Positions 43,082 to 53,061 of a stretch of 64,000 nucleotides of DNA are shown piece by piece. Under the pieces are notes generated by a model. The model worked only from the letters and a program-made list of their open reading frames with translations, was not told the origin of the DNA and did no database searches. The position numbers and the translations under genes are program-made. Position 1 is the stretch's first letter, and every line of letters begins with the position of its first letter. Source of the stretch: an uncultured cyanobacterium (GTDB taxonomy: Bacteria; Cyanobacteriota; Vampirovibrionia; Gastranaerophilales; Gastranaerophilaceae); assembly GCA_945487905.1 (NCBI GenBank), contig CALYTW010000002.1, positions 1-64,000 of the forward strand, written 5' to 3'.

Positions 43082-44002
43082 ATGGATTACGAAATAACAA
43101 CACCTTTAATAATTGAACAGCATATTCATGGGGCTTTCGGTGTCGATTTTAATAAAGCTGGTGTAAATGATATTCTGAAGGTTGCCGATTTACTTTTAAA
43201 GTTGGGGATTGGCGGTTTTTTTCCTACTCTTGTTACCGATTCTGTCGAAAATATCAAAAGACAAATTAAGATAATAAAAGAAGCATCCCTAAAATGTTCG
43301 AGAATTTTGGGTATACATCTTGAAGGAATTTTTATTAACCCTAAAAAGAAGGGTATTCATAATCCGGAGCATTTTTTACCGCTTACAATTGATAATTATA
43401 AACTTATAGAAGATGATTTTATAAGGATAGTTACGCTGGCTCCAGAGCTTGACAACGGATTGATTGATTATTTAAAAAGTAAAAATGTTAAAGTTCAAGC
43501 AGGGCATTGTGCTGGCGGAGATTTGGAAAAAGTTGACGGTGTAACACATACATTTAACGCTATGGCGGGAATAAATCACAGGGAAAAATCCACAGCTTTA
43601 ACAGCACTGATTAATGACAAGTTGTATACAGAAATTATTGCAGACGGAGTTCATGTAAGTGATGATGCGTTGAGACTTTTCTTTAAATCAAAGCCGGATG
43701 ATAAAGTGCTTTTAATAAGCGACGCATTACCTATTACCGGAAGTAACTTAAAAGAAACAGTTTTTGCGGATTCAAAAATATACTATGACGGAATTAAAGC
43801 CACCTCTGCCGACGGTACAATAGCGGGAAGCACCTCTCTTTTAAATAATATTATTAAGAGACTTGGAATACTCAACCTTATGAAAAGTCAGTATATTGAA
43901 AATACTTATAATTACCACAAAATTACCCCGCAAGGCGAAATATTTTGGGACAAAGCTTGGAATATTTCAAAAATTATTTATAAAGGACAACAAATTTTAT
44001 GA
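43082..44002 (+). CDS. nagA: N-acetylglucosamine-6-phosphate deacetylase-like amidohydrolase
   Basis: IIEQHIHGAFGVDF, GIHLEGIFINPKKKGIH, THTFNAMAGINHRE, IIADGVHVSDDALRL, LISDALP. Confidence 0.8.
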   Translation: MDYEITTPLIIEQHIHGAFGVDFNKAGVNDILKVADLLLKLGIGGFFPTLVTDSVENIKRQIKIIKEASLKCSRILGIHLEGIFINPKKKGIHNPEHFLPLTIDNYKLIEDDFIRIVTLAPELDNGLIDYLKSKNVKVQAGHCAGGDLEKVDGVTHTFNAMAGINHREKSTALTALINDKLYTEIIADGVHVSDDALRLFFKSKPDDKVLLISDALPITGSNLKETVFADSKIYYDGIKATSADGTIAGSTSLLNNIIKRLGILNLMKSQYIENTYNYHKITPQGEIFWDKAWNISKIIYKGQQIL

Positions 44003-46545
44003 CATGTTTTTTCAGAAACCAGTACGAAGCGCTATGCAACGCAACAAAGCCATATCAATATGTCGGCGGAGAATATCTTTCCTACAGCAAAGATTTTGAT
44101 TCGGCAAAAGTTAAGTTTGCGTTCGTATTTCCTGATAAATACGAAATCGGAATAAGCAATCTGGGGGTAAGAATTATTTATGACAGAGTTAATTCTGTTA
44201 ATAGATTTTTTGCCGATAGAGCCTATGCTCCGGAACCTGACTTCCAGCCGGAGTTTCTCTATGGTGTCGAATCTAAACATGCTCTAAAAGATTTTGACGG
44301 AATCGGTTTTTCTGTTCAATATGAACTTTCCTATCCGACAATCTTAAAAATGCTGGAAATGTCAGGAATAGGAGTAAAGAATTCAGAGCGTGGAGAAAAT
44401 GAACCTATTGTATTTGCAGGGGGGCCATGTACATTTAATCCGCTTCCTATCTCAGATTTTGTTGATATTTTCTGCATTGGAGAGGGCGAAGAAATGATGG
44501 TTGAGATTTGCGAAGTATTAGAACAGACAAAAAACCTCCCAAGAATGGACAGAATAGCAGAACTGTGCAAAATCGAAGGCTGTTGGAGTAAAGTTGTCAA
44601 TAACAAGGTAAGAAAAAGAATTTCTCCTCTTTTAAAAGAATACGCACCTAAAGCTTATCCCATACCGTTTTCAAGTTCTGTACACGACAGAGCAATTATA
44701 GAAATACGCAGAGGATGCGGAAGAATGTGCCGTTTCTGTCAGCCCGGACACGTTACTTTGCCTGTAAGAGAACGCTCTGCAGAAGATATAATTGAAATAG
44801 CAAGAGATCTGGTTAACAAAACCGGTTACGATGAATATTCTCTTCTTTCTTTATCTTCCAATGATTATTCAAACATAAAAGAGGTAATAAAAGAACTTGC
44901 AGTAGATTTTAACAGACGTAAAGTTTCTGTATCTCTTCCCAGCCAAAGGATTGACGGATTTAATCTTGAACTTGCGGAATTAACCCAGTCTGTCAGAAAA
45001 TCTACAATGACACTTGCTCCCGAGGCAGGAAGCCAAAGACTTCGGAACGTAATTAAGAAAAATATATCCGAAGAACAGATTATAAAAACTGCACTAACTC
45101 TTTATGAAAACGGATGGTCAAGGTTAAAGTTTTATTTTATCTGCGGGCTTCCTACAGAAACGCTGAAAGATATGGACGAAATGGCAGAACTTCTGGATAA
45201 GATTAAATATCGTGTTAGGCAGATAAAAAAAGAAAAAGGTTTAACTCATGGACTAGAAATAACTTGTACTCTTTCGATATTTGTGCCTAAACCGTTTACA
45301 CCTTTCCAATGGTGCGGACAAATGGATTTGGATATAGTCGAAGAACACATAAGATACTTAAAAGAAAAAACAAAGCACATAAAAGGTTTGAAAATTAATT
45401 ACCACGAAAAGTTTATCTCTCAAATTGAAGCTGTCTTAACAAGAGGGGACAAATCTCTTTGTGATTATATTTATGCTCTATATAAAAAGGGTTGTTATTT
45501 AGACACGTGGGGAGAACATTTTAACAAAGATACGTGGAATAAAACAGCGGAAGAAGTTGGTATTACCTTAAAATCAAAGGCTTCTAATGAATTTGACTTA
45601 ACAGAAAATTTGCCATGGGATTTTATTGACACAGGAATTGACAAAGAGTGGCTTCAAAAGGAATACGAGCTGGCTCTTATGCAGGGATGTGACTTCAATC
45701 TTCAACCGACTTGTGAACACAAGTGTGTAAACTGCGGTGTATGTAAAAATTTGACTACTCATAAAGTTTTGGCAAAGCCATATAAGGCATCGAAAGAAGC
45801 ACAGAGAGATATTACAGTCGAAAAAGTTGATCCTACGAGAGCGCATCCGGATCCTAATATTCCGATTTACAGATACAGATTAAAAATTACCAAAAAGGGG
45901 CTTTTAAAATATTTTTCTCATCTTGATTGGCAGAATACTTTTCATAAAGTTCTAGCCAGAACCGGTTTGAGAATGGCATACACACTCGGATTTAACCCGA
46001 CAATGAAAGTATCCATGGGAATAGCGCTTCCTCTTTTCTGTGAAAGCGAAGGAGAAATCGTGGATATAGAGATTCTTGATAAGAAAGAGCCTGATGAATT
46101 AATTAGAATCATAAACAAGAATCTGCCACAAGGAGCAGAAGTTATTTCTGCTAAAGAGGTAGAGAGATATTGCAATTCGGTTGAAACAGTTGCGCAATGG
46201 GCGGAATATAAAATAACGCCGTATCACAGGTCAGAAGGCGATTTTAACGTTTTACCCCTTTACAAAACGGAAGATTTCATGTATGATGTAGAAAGAGTTT
46301 TGTCTTCGGCAGAAATTTTAATGACGAAGAAAAATAAGAAAGGTTTAGAAAAAACAACAGATATTAAACGGTCTATAGGTTTATATAGATTTGAAAACGG
46401 AAGTCTGTTCATACATCTTAAAACCGGTCAAGGTTCTGAAGTTCCTGCGTTAAGGGCTGATAGTCTTATGGAATTAATCGCTCCCGAAGAAATATTTGAA
46501 GTGGTCAGGCTAAAGTTCCTAGACGAAAAATTGAGAGAATTATAG
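43999..46545 (+). CDS. Radical SAM protein (B12-binding-like N-terminus) fused to DUF2344 C-terminus
   Basis: EIRRGCGRMCRFCQPG; C-terminal RYRLKITKKGLLKYFSHLDWQNTFHKVLARTGLRMAY. Confidence 0.88.
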   Translation: MTCFFRNQYEALCNATKPYQYVGGEYLSYSKDFDSAKVKFAFVFPDKYEIGISNLGVRIIYDRVNSVNRFFADRAYAPEPDFQPEFLYGVESKHALKDFDGIGFSVQYELSYPTILKMLEMSGIGVKNSERGENEPIVFAGGPCTFNPLPISDFVDIFCIGEGEEMMVEICEVLEQTKNLPRMDRIAELCKIEGCWSKVVNNKVRKRISPLLKEYAPKAYPIPFSSSVHDRAIIEIRRGCGRMCRFCQPGHVTLPVRERSAEDIIEIARDLVNKTGYDEYSLLSLSSNDYSNIKEVIKELAVDFNRRKVSVSLPSQRIDGFNLELAELTQSVRKSTMTLAPEAGSQRLRNVIKKNISEEQIIKTALTLYENGWSRLKFYFICGLPTETLKDMDEMAELLDKIKYRVRQIKKEKGLTHGLEITCTLSIFVPKPFTPFQWCGQMDLDIVEEHIRYLKEKTKHIKGLKINYHEKFISQIEAVLTRGDKSLCDYIYALYKKGCYLDTWGEHFNKDTWNKTAEEVGITLKSKASNEFDLTENLPWDFIDTGIDKEWLQKEYELALMQGCDFNLQPTCEHKCVNCGVCKNLTTHKVLAKPYKASKEAQRDITVEKVDPTRAHPDPNIPIYRYRLKITKKGLLKYFSHLDWQNTFHKVLARTGLRMAYTLGFNPTMKVSMGIALPLFCESEGEIVDIEILDKKEPDELIRIINKNLPQGAEVISAKEVERYCNSVETVAQWAEYKITPYHRSEGDFNVLPLYKTEDFMYDVERVLSSAEILMTKKNKKGLEKTTDIKRSIGLYRFENGSLFIHLKTGQGSEVPALRADSLMELIAPEEIFEVVRLKFLDEKLREL

Positions 46546-46563
46546 CAGTAAAGGATTTAAACA

Positions 46564-48267
46564 ATGAAAGAGACAAAAGTGCCTAACAAAATTGTTATAG
46601 CCGAGCGTGATAATATTGCTGCGGTTATGGAAAACGGAAAAGTTTCGGAATTTTATGTTCACAGAGGCGAAATTATACTGGGAGATGTTTACCTCGCACA
46701 AGTTGAGAATGTATTACCAAGTATTGAAGCGGCATTTGTTAATGTCGGCTCAGACAAAATGGGATTTTTACACGCTCAGGATGTAGGTGGAAAAGGTGCT
46801 TTGCAGGACAAATTAAAACCAAAACAAAAAATTGTTGTTCAGGTAGTTAAAGAACCCACGGGGCATAAAGGTCCTCGAGTTACGACCGAAATATCTCTTC
46901 CCGGAAGGTTTTTGGTTTTAATGCCAAACGAAGCCGGAGTAAATGTAAGTAAGAAAATAACTTCCTCAAAGGAAAGAGCAAGACTTAAGTCTGTTGTAAA
47001 TCTTCTAAAGCCTGTTGGAGTTGGTATTATTGTAAGAACCGAAGCAGAGAACCAAACAGAAGCAGATATTCAAGAAGATTTGGAAATACTTTTGGAAAAA
47101 TGGAACAATATTATAACCTCTGCCGAAAGCATGACACCGCCAAATCTTTTATACAGGGATCAAGATTTGTTATACAGAGTTATTCGAGAAGCTTGCAATG
47201 AAGATACGCAGGAAATAATTGTAGATACCGGTTTTGCTCTAAACAGAGTGCAAAATCTTCTTCAAAACTGGCACATGAACAGAAATATTAATGTAACTTT
47301 ATATAAGGGTTCTGAACCGATTCTGGTTGCAATGGATATACATAAGGAAATCAAAGCAGCTTTGAGTATGAAGGTAAACCTTCCATCCGGCGGTTATTTG
47401 TTTATACAAACGACAGAAGCACTTACTGTTATTGATGTTAACAGCGGTAAGTTTACAAATTCCGCAACACAGGATGAAACAATATTAAAGACAAATATTG
47501 AAGCAGTTCACGAAATTGCCCGACAATTAAGACTCAGAAACATAGGCGGAATGATAATAATTGACTTTATAGATATGACGAGCAGAATTGACAAGCTGGC
47601 AATGATGGAAGAACTTGAACTTGCGACGGAAGATGACAAGGCTAAACCGCAGGTAGGTCAGCTGTCGGATTTAGGTCTAGTTGAAATGACCCGTCACAGA
47701 CAGGGACAAGCAATCAGTGAAATTTTTGCTAAGAGGTGTCCGCATTGCCAGGGTAACGGATATATTATGGAAGACATTAAATTTGCTTCTTCAACAGCTG
47801 AAGGCGAGTACAGAGCAAAAGCTGCAAAACTTAAACTTCCGATGAACCATAAACGAAATAACAAATTCAATAAAAACAATAATCAGGCTCAAAATGAGCA
47901 AAAACAAGAAATAATTGTTCAGGAAGAAAAACTTGAAACTATCCAAAATCCTGCAGTTGAGGCACAGACTGAAATAGCTGAAATTAAGGAAGAGAAGGAA
48001 ACTAAAAAAAGAAATTCAAGGAAACCACGTTTTGATAAAAACAAAATCAAACAAGAAGTAAAAGACGAAACAGTGGCAGTTTCGGTAATTAACGAGAATT
48101 CCGTAATTGAACCTATTTTACCGGAAATCAAACAAGATGTTAAGGAAGAAGAACCACAACAAACAGTTGAAGAGCCTAAAAAACCGACACGTTCTCGGAG
48201 ACCAAACAGAAACACACAGAGAAAATCCAGAACACCCAAAAAGAGTGTAAAACAAGATGAAGAATAA
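46564..48267 (+). CDS. rng: Ribonuclease E/G family protein with basic disordered C-terminus
   Basis: GDVYLAQVENVLPSIEAAFVNVG, LTVIDVNSGKF, GGMIIIDFIDM, CPHCQGNGYI. Confidence 0.92.
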   Translation: MKETKVPNKIVIAERDNIAAVMENGKVSEFYVHRGEIILGDVYLAQVENVLPSIEAAFVNVGSDKMGFLHAQDVGGKGALQDKLKPKQKIVVQVVKEPTGHKGPRVTTEISLPGRFLVLMPNEAGVNVSKKITSSKERARLKSVVNLLKPVGVGIIVRTEAENQTEADIQEDLEILLEKWNNIITSAESMTPPNLLYRDQDLLYRVIREACNEDTQEIIVDTGFALNRVQNLLQNWHMNRNINVTLYKGSEPILVAMDIHKEIKAALSMKVNLPSGGYLFIQTTEALTVIDVNSGKFTNSATQDETILKTNIEAVHEIARQLRLRNIGGMIIIDFIDMTSRIDKLAMMEELELATEDDKAKPQVGQLSDLGLVEMTRHRQGQAISEIFAKRCPHCQGNGYIMEDIKFASSTAEGEYRAKAAKLKLPMNHKRNNKFNKNNNQAQNEQKQEIIVQEEKLETIQNPAVEAQTEIAEIKEEKETKKRNSRKPRFDKNKIKQEVKDETVAVSVINENSVIEPILPEIKQDVKEEEPQQTVEEPKKPTRSRRPNRNTQRKSRTPKKSVKQDEE

Positions 48268-48691
48268 ATTAATAGGAATAATATTAATTACAATATTGTC
48301 ACTGCCCGCACCGATACGGGCAGTTGACGGTGCTTTACCTGCGGAGCAACCGGCATTTGAAGAAATAGCAGAGCGTGCAAATAATGCGTTAGACCAAATG
48401 GATGAAGACATAGTTCAACCGGAAGCTGTACAAAGAACAATTGCAATTCCGCACAAAGAACCTATAAGCAAACGAAAACTTATAAAAATGTTTTTAAAAG
48501 CGATGATTGCGGTCTGCATTTCGTGTGTTGCGCTTTATGCTGGTTTATCTTTATACAACAAAATCAGAGATAAAATTTCAGGCGATGCAGCTAAACAGTG
48601 CAAAAATTCTGTGTCCAAGACAAGTTTGTCTTCTCCGACCGATTTTGAAGAAGCAATAAAGTTGTTTTTGGAAAAAACGAAGTGGGATTAA
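48257..48691 (+). CDS. Hypothetical membrane protein
   Basis: Signal/TM N-terminus and internal TM segment; overlaps rng by 11 nt. Confidence 0.55.
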   Translation: MKNKLIGIILITILSLPAPIRAVDGALPAEQPAFEEIAERANNALDQMDEDIVQPEAVQRTIAIPHKEPISKRKLIKMFLKAMIAVCISCVALYAGLSLYNKIRDKISGDAAKQCKNSVSKTSLSSPTDFEEAIKLFLEKTKWD

Positions 48692-48718
48692 TCTCAAAAA
48701 CCAATTTACGGAAAGAGG

Positions 48719-48724
48719 TATAAT
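48719..48724 (+). promoter_or_regulatory. -10 element TATAAT 9 nt upstream of rsmI ATG
   Basis: GAGGTATAATCTAAGTATAATG. Confidence 0.5.
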
Positions 48725-48733
48725 CTAAGTATA

Positions 48734-49558
48734 ATGCGAGAATTTGACTTTTATATAGTTCCTACACCAATTGGGAACATACAGGATATTACACTTAGGG
48801 CGATTAACGTCTTAAAATCGGTTGATATTATTGCCTGCGAAGATACAAGAACCACCCAAAAACTTCTCAAACATTATGAGATAAAAACAAAATGTATTTC
48901 TTACCATAAATACAATGAAAAAGAGCGTGTTGATTTCTTTTTGAACACATTGAAAGAAGGGAAAAAAATTGCACTTGTATCAGATGCAGGAACGCCAATG
49001 ATTTGTGATCCGGGAGCTGTAATTCTTCCGGAACTAATTAAAAACGGTTATTCTGTTACTGCTCTTCCCGGAGCGTGTGCAGTTACGACATTTTTATCCC
49101 AAATTCCCAGAGAAAATGAAGAATTTATTTTTATAGGTTTTATTCCGAGAAAAGGAAAACAAATTGAAGAGTTGGCAACAAAATATTCCTCACAAAATCT
49201 TGTTTTTTATGATTCGCCGGAAAGAATTCTTAAAACGATTGAAGTAATCAAATTCTGCCGAAAAAACGCGAAAATTTCGCTTGGACGAGAGCTTTCAAAA
49301 CTTTTTGAAGAAGTTGTTACTGGAAGTACGGAGGAGATTTTAGAGCATTTTAAAGAGGGTATAAAAGGCGAAATTGTTTGCATGGTTTATGCCGAAAGAG
49401 ACAGAGATTCAGCGGAAATTTTACCAAAAATAAAAGCATTAAAAACAAAGGGCTATAAAGACAAAGATATCTCGGTAATTTTATCAACGTTGTATAAATA
49501 CAACAAAAATGATGTTTATGACTTGGCATTGACTGAATTACCAGGTTCGTCATCCTGA
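48734..49558 (+). CDS. rsmI: 16S rRNA (cytidine 2'-O)-methyltransferase
   Basis: FYIVPTPIGNIQDITLRAI, CEDTRTTQKLLKHY, SDAGTPMICDPG. Confidence 0.95.
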   Translation: MREFDFYIVPTPIGNIQDITLRAINVLKSVDIIACEDTRTTQKLLKHYEIKTKCISYHKYNEKERVDFFLNTLKEGKKIALVSDAGTPMICDPGAVILPELIKNGYSVTALPGACAVTTFLSQIPRENEEFIFIGFIPRKGKQIEELATKYSSQNLVFYDSPERILKTIEVIKFCRKNAKISLGRELSKLFEEVVTGSTEEILEHFKEGIKGEIVCMVYAERDRDSAEILPKIKALKTKGYKDKDISVILSTLYKYNKNDVYDLALTELPGSSS

Positions 49559-49860
49559 GGTTTTCTTGTCATCCTGAGGGAGCGAAACGACCGAAGGATC
49601 CCTTAAACAATTTGTCATCCTGAGGGCTTTTTCCTGTCATCCTGAGGGAGCGAAGCGACCGAAGGATCCCTTTAACAATTTGTCATCCTGAGGGCTTTTT
49701 CCTGTCATCCTGAGGGAGCGAAACGACCGAAGGATCTCTTTAAAATTTAACGAGATTCTTCGCTTCGCTCAGAATGACGGGAAGTTAACGAGATTCTTCG
49801 GGGGTAAATAAAACTTCGCTCAGAATGACGTGGAGAAGCCTCAGAATGACGTGGAGGAAT
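49549..49860. repeat. Array of GTCATCCTGAGG.../...CAGAATGAC palindromic repeat units (left array)
   Basis: Repeated GTCATCCTGAGGGAGCGAA(A/G)CGACCGAAGGATC units plus opposite-orientation GAGATTCTTCG...AGAATGAC units. Confidence 0.9.
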
Positions 49861-49889
49861 CAGAATAATCAATTTTGGATAATTTTCGA

Positions 49890-50043
49890 GTTTGCGGAAA
49901 AACTTCGTTTTTCTTCGCAAACTTCGGGGTACGGTTTCGAGTCAGGCTATGTGCTATCCCACACCTAGCCTGACTCTCACACACCTTGGGTCGGATGCGG
50001 AAAAAGTTCGAAAAATTGTCATTTTTCGACTTTTTCCGCATCC
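49890..50043. repeat. Three consecutive hairpins (49890-49922, 49939-49976, 49993-50043)
   Basis: GTTTGCG/CGCAAAC; GAGTCAGGCTA/TAGCCTGACTC; GGATGCGGAAAAAGT/ACTTTTTCCGCATCC. Confidence 0.85.
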
Positions 50044-50046
50044 TCA

Positions 50047-50064
50047 TTTGTTAAGTTTTGTAAA
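50047..50064 (-). promoter_or_regulatory. HLR1-like repeat TTTACAAA-AC-TTAACAAA (minus strand)
   Basis: Upstream of 50144. Confidence 0.5.
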
Positions 50065-50143
50065 AAATATGTTATATTCCCTAAAGTTTACGAAAAAATA
50101 GCCGATATATAGAATATATAAATAGATGAATTTTGGAGGGAAT

Positions 50144-51694
50144 ATGTCAACCGTAAACATGGCACAAGCTTTATCATCTCCGTCATACGCAAAATCGTTA
50201 TGGATTGATTATTATAAAAACGGGAATACAAAAGGTATAACGGCAGAAGAGATTGGTCAAATTGAAGCACAATGGAAAAGTAAACTTGCTTCGTGGAAAG
50301 CGAGTGTTGCGACTGATGACAACAAATATATAATTGTTGATTCAAGCTGGGATGCAGATATTGAAGCAGGTAAACAAGAAGGCAGAGACCTTACGGGATA
50401 TGAAGGTTCGAAAGGACAAAAAGGTTGGCAAATTACACGCAGCGTCGGAGATGGGGTCGTGTCAGTCGGAGGTGCTGTTTGTAGAGTAGTCTGTAAGGAT
50501 GCTATGCAAAAAGCCAGAGAATGGATGGCTAAAAGCGCCATAGAAAAAATCGGGGAAGAAGCCAGCGAAGACGTTTTAAAGAATGCCTTAGCAACTAGCT
50601 TAGTTAAGATCGATTATTCAAAGTTACAACCAGATCAAATAGCCTCTGAGACAAAAAAGGCCATTGATGATGCCACGAAATCCGCCCAACCAAAGGCCGA
50701 TCAAGCTGCCAAAGAAGCAAAAGATAAGGCAGCAAAAGATACCGGCGTTTTGATTGCTTGTGCTTTTGATGCACTTACCGCAGGTGCCTATTATATAAAG
50801 AAACCCAACAAAACACAACACGAAGCTATTATGAAGATAAACGAAGATTTGCCGAACCAGCAGGAAAAGACAATGGAAACAAGTGCATATATCGATACAA
50901 TGGACGATGAGGTTATGACCCTGAATGATGATGCCAATGGGCATGTAGAGGATGCAAATGAAACTATGGCAGAAAACAAAACCGAGTATGATTTCTATCG
51001 ACAATATATAGATAATCTTGAACATAGAAAAACCTCCGGAGAAGCAATCAGTCAAGAAGAAGCCGATATGTACAAAGAGGCGATTTTGTATATGACAGAG
51101 TCAAGCGAAAATGTTCTAATGACAGAAGCAGAAGGTACAGAAGCCGTCAATGAAATATACGACACAATGGGCGAATATCAGCAAGGCTATGACGAATCTG
51201 CTGAAAACATTGCAAATGTCGAAGGCATTACCACATACGCTGAAAATATGGATAAATCTACCAGAACTATGTGTTATGTTGAAGCCGGAGCGCAAAGTCT
51301 TAATGGATTACTTGCCGGAAAAGATGCGTTTAAAGCCGGACAACTGGCTATTGAGACGGGCTGGTGCGGATTGGGTATAGCATACGGTGGTGCAGCTATT
51401 CTTGCAGGTGGAGCAGCGGTATCAGACGGATTCGCCGCTAAAGAGCAGTTCACATGGGCTGGCGAAATCGGAGGCGAAATCGAAAACAGAAAAGCTACTC
51501 AGGAAATGAACGATGCAACTATGCAAAACTATAATGAAAAAGTAGACAACTATGCTGCTAATATGGAAGATGTCGAAGGTCTGGAAATGGAAGTACCTGA
51601 TGACATAGAAGTACCTACAGAGACTGAAATTCCTGCTACAACTCCTGGAAACGAAACAGATGATGAAGAAAACAAGAAAAAAAATAAAAAATAA
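50144..51694 (+). CDS. Lineage-specific hypothetical protein, possibly secreted or membrane-active
   Basis: GGAGGG ribosome-binding site before ATG at 50144 (ORF track 50126); Ala/Gly-rich hydrophobic stretch, acidic C-terminus. Confidence 0.65.
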   Translation: MSTVNMAQALSSPSYAKSLWIDYYKNGNTKGITAEEIGQIEAQWKSKLASWKASVATDDNKYIIVDSSWDADIEAGKQEGRDLTGYEGSKGQKGWQITRSVGDGVVSVGGAVCRVVCKDAMQKAREWMAKSAIEKIGEEASEDVLKNALATSLVKIDYSKLQPDQIASETKKAIDDATKSAQPKADQAAKEAKDKAAKDTGVLIACAFDALTAGAYYIKKPNKTQHEAIMKINEDLPNQQEKTMETSAYIDTMDDEVMTLNDDANGHVEDANETMAENKTEYDFYRQYIDNLEHRKTSGEAISQEEADMYKEAILYMTESSENVLMTEAEGTEAVNEIYDTMGEYQQGYDESAENIANVEGITTYAENMDKSTRTMCYVEAGAQSLNGLLAGKDAFKAGQLAIETGWCGLGIAYGGAAILAGGAAVSDGFAAKEQFTWAGEIGGEIENRKATQEMNDATMQNYNEKVDNYAANMEDVEGLEMEVPDDIEVPTETEIPATTPGNETDDEENKKKNKK

Positions 51695-51736
51695 TGTAAC
51701 TGTATAAATATTACAGTAAATTATTGTTTAACAATT

Positions 51737-52000
51737 CGTCATCCTGAGGGGTTTTTCTGTCATCCTGAGGGTTTTTTGCCATCCTGAGGGAGTGAAACGA
51801 CCGAAGGATCTCTTTAACAATTTGTCATCCTGAAGGAGCAAAGCGACCGAAGGATCTCTTTAAAAGTTTACGAGATTCTTCGGCTAAAGCCTCAGAATGA
51901 CGGGAAGTTAACGAGATTCTTCGGGGGTAAATAAAACTTCGCTCAGCATGACGTATTTTGTCATCCTGAAGGAGCTAAGCGACCGAAGGATCCCTTTAAA
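51737..52000. repeat. Right array of the same palindromic repeat units
   Basis: GTCATCCTGAGG/GTCATCCTGAAGGAG... units and inverted units; 64-nt segment shared with left array. Confidence 0.9.
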
Positions 52001-52002
52001 AG

Positions 52003-53061
52003 TTAAACTTCTTCTGTTGAAAGCCCAAGGGATATTCTTTTATCTTTCGGATTAAATTTGATAATCTTGGTATCAATTTTATCTCCGACTTTAAGAATTG
52101 TCCCTTTTGAATTTTGAAGTTCAGAAAGCACAGATTGAGGAAGAAGCGCCTCAACTCCGGGAATTACCTCAACAAAAGCTCCAAACGCTTTGATTCTGGT
52201 AATTATACCCTCTTTAACATCTCCTTCTTTCAATTCTTCTTCTGCTTTAATCCACGGATCAGGCTCGGTATTCTTTAAACTCAAACTTATTCTTTGCTTG
52301 TCATAATCAATGTCTATTATTTCCACATTAATTTCCTGTCCAACAGAAAGCAAATCTGTCGGATGTTCAACCCACTTCCATGAAATCTGTGAAAGCGGTA
52401 ATAAGCAGTCTACACCACCTATGTTTACAAAAGCACCAAAATCGGTAATTCTTACAACTTCGCCTTTTACAACCTGTCCTACTTCTATTTGTGAAAAAAC
52501 GCTCTTTCGAGTCTCTGCCATATTTGTTTCATATACTTTTTTATTTGATAAAATTAAATTATTTTGAGCTTTATCAATTGTCAAAATCTTGACGTCAATC
52601 TTGTCTCCTGGATTGCATATAGCTTCTCTCGCACATAACTGACCTTGCGGAATAAAGCCCTGAACTCCCGATACATCCACAATAAGACCGCCTTTGACGT
52701 GCTGGGTTACTGTAGCTGCAATCGTTTCATCCGTTTCTTTAACACTCTCGAGTTCTGCCCAAGTATGAGCCAGATGCACCTTTTTATACGATAGCATGAA
52801 CCTTCCGTTTTCATCACAGTCTTGAGTAATTAAAAATTCATACTCTGTTCCTTTTTCCAAAACTTCTTCCGCTTTTGCTTTCCTGTCCGACGAAACTTCA
52901 TACGATGGAACAAATGCAGTGCTTTTTGAACCTATATCGACAATTGCACCGTCTGATTCATAAGCACATACAACACCTTTTACTATATCCCCCCGTTTAA
53001 AAGTATAGTCGTATTTAGACAGAAGCGCCTCAAAATCTTCGTCTGTATACTTCTCAACCAT
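52003..53061 (-). CDS. rpsA: 30S ribosomal protein S1-like (four S1 domains)
   Basis: Repeated S1 motifs GEVVRITDFGAFVNIGGVDCLLPLSQISW etc.; start refined to MVEKY (ORF to 53091). Confidence 0.9.
   Translation of the reverse strand: MVEKYTDEDFEALLSKYDYTFKRGDIVKGVVCAYESDGAIVDIGSKSTAFVPSYEVSSDRKAKAEEVLEKGTEYEFLITQDCDENGRFMLSYKKVHLAHTWAELESVKETDETIAATVTQHVKGGLIVDVSGVQGFIPQGQLCAREAICNPGDKIDVKILTIDKAQNNLILSNKKVYETNMAETRKSVFSQIEVGQVVKGEVVRITDFGAFVNIGGVDCLLPLSQISWKWVEHPTDLLSVGQEINVEIIDIDYDKQRISLSLKNTEPDPWIKAEEELKEGDVKEGIITRIKAFGAFVEVIPGVEALLPQSVLSELQNSKGTILKVGDKIDTKIIKFNPKDKRISLGLSTEEV

Noticed and set aside
49549-52000. CRISPR array
   Set aside because: Units are palindromic, imperfect, in both orientations and irregularly spaced, with near-identical spacers (AACAATTT); no cas genes.
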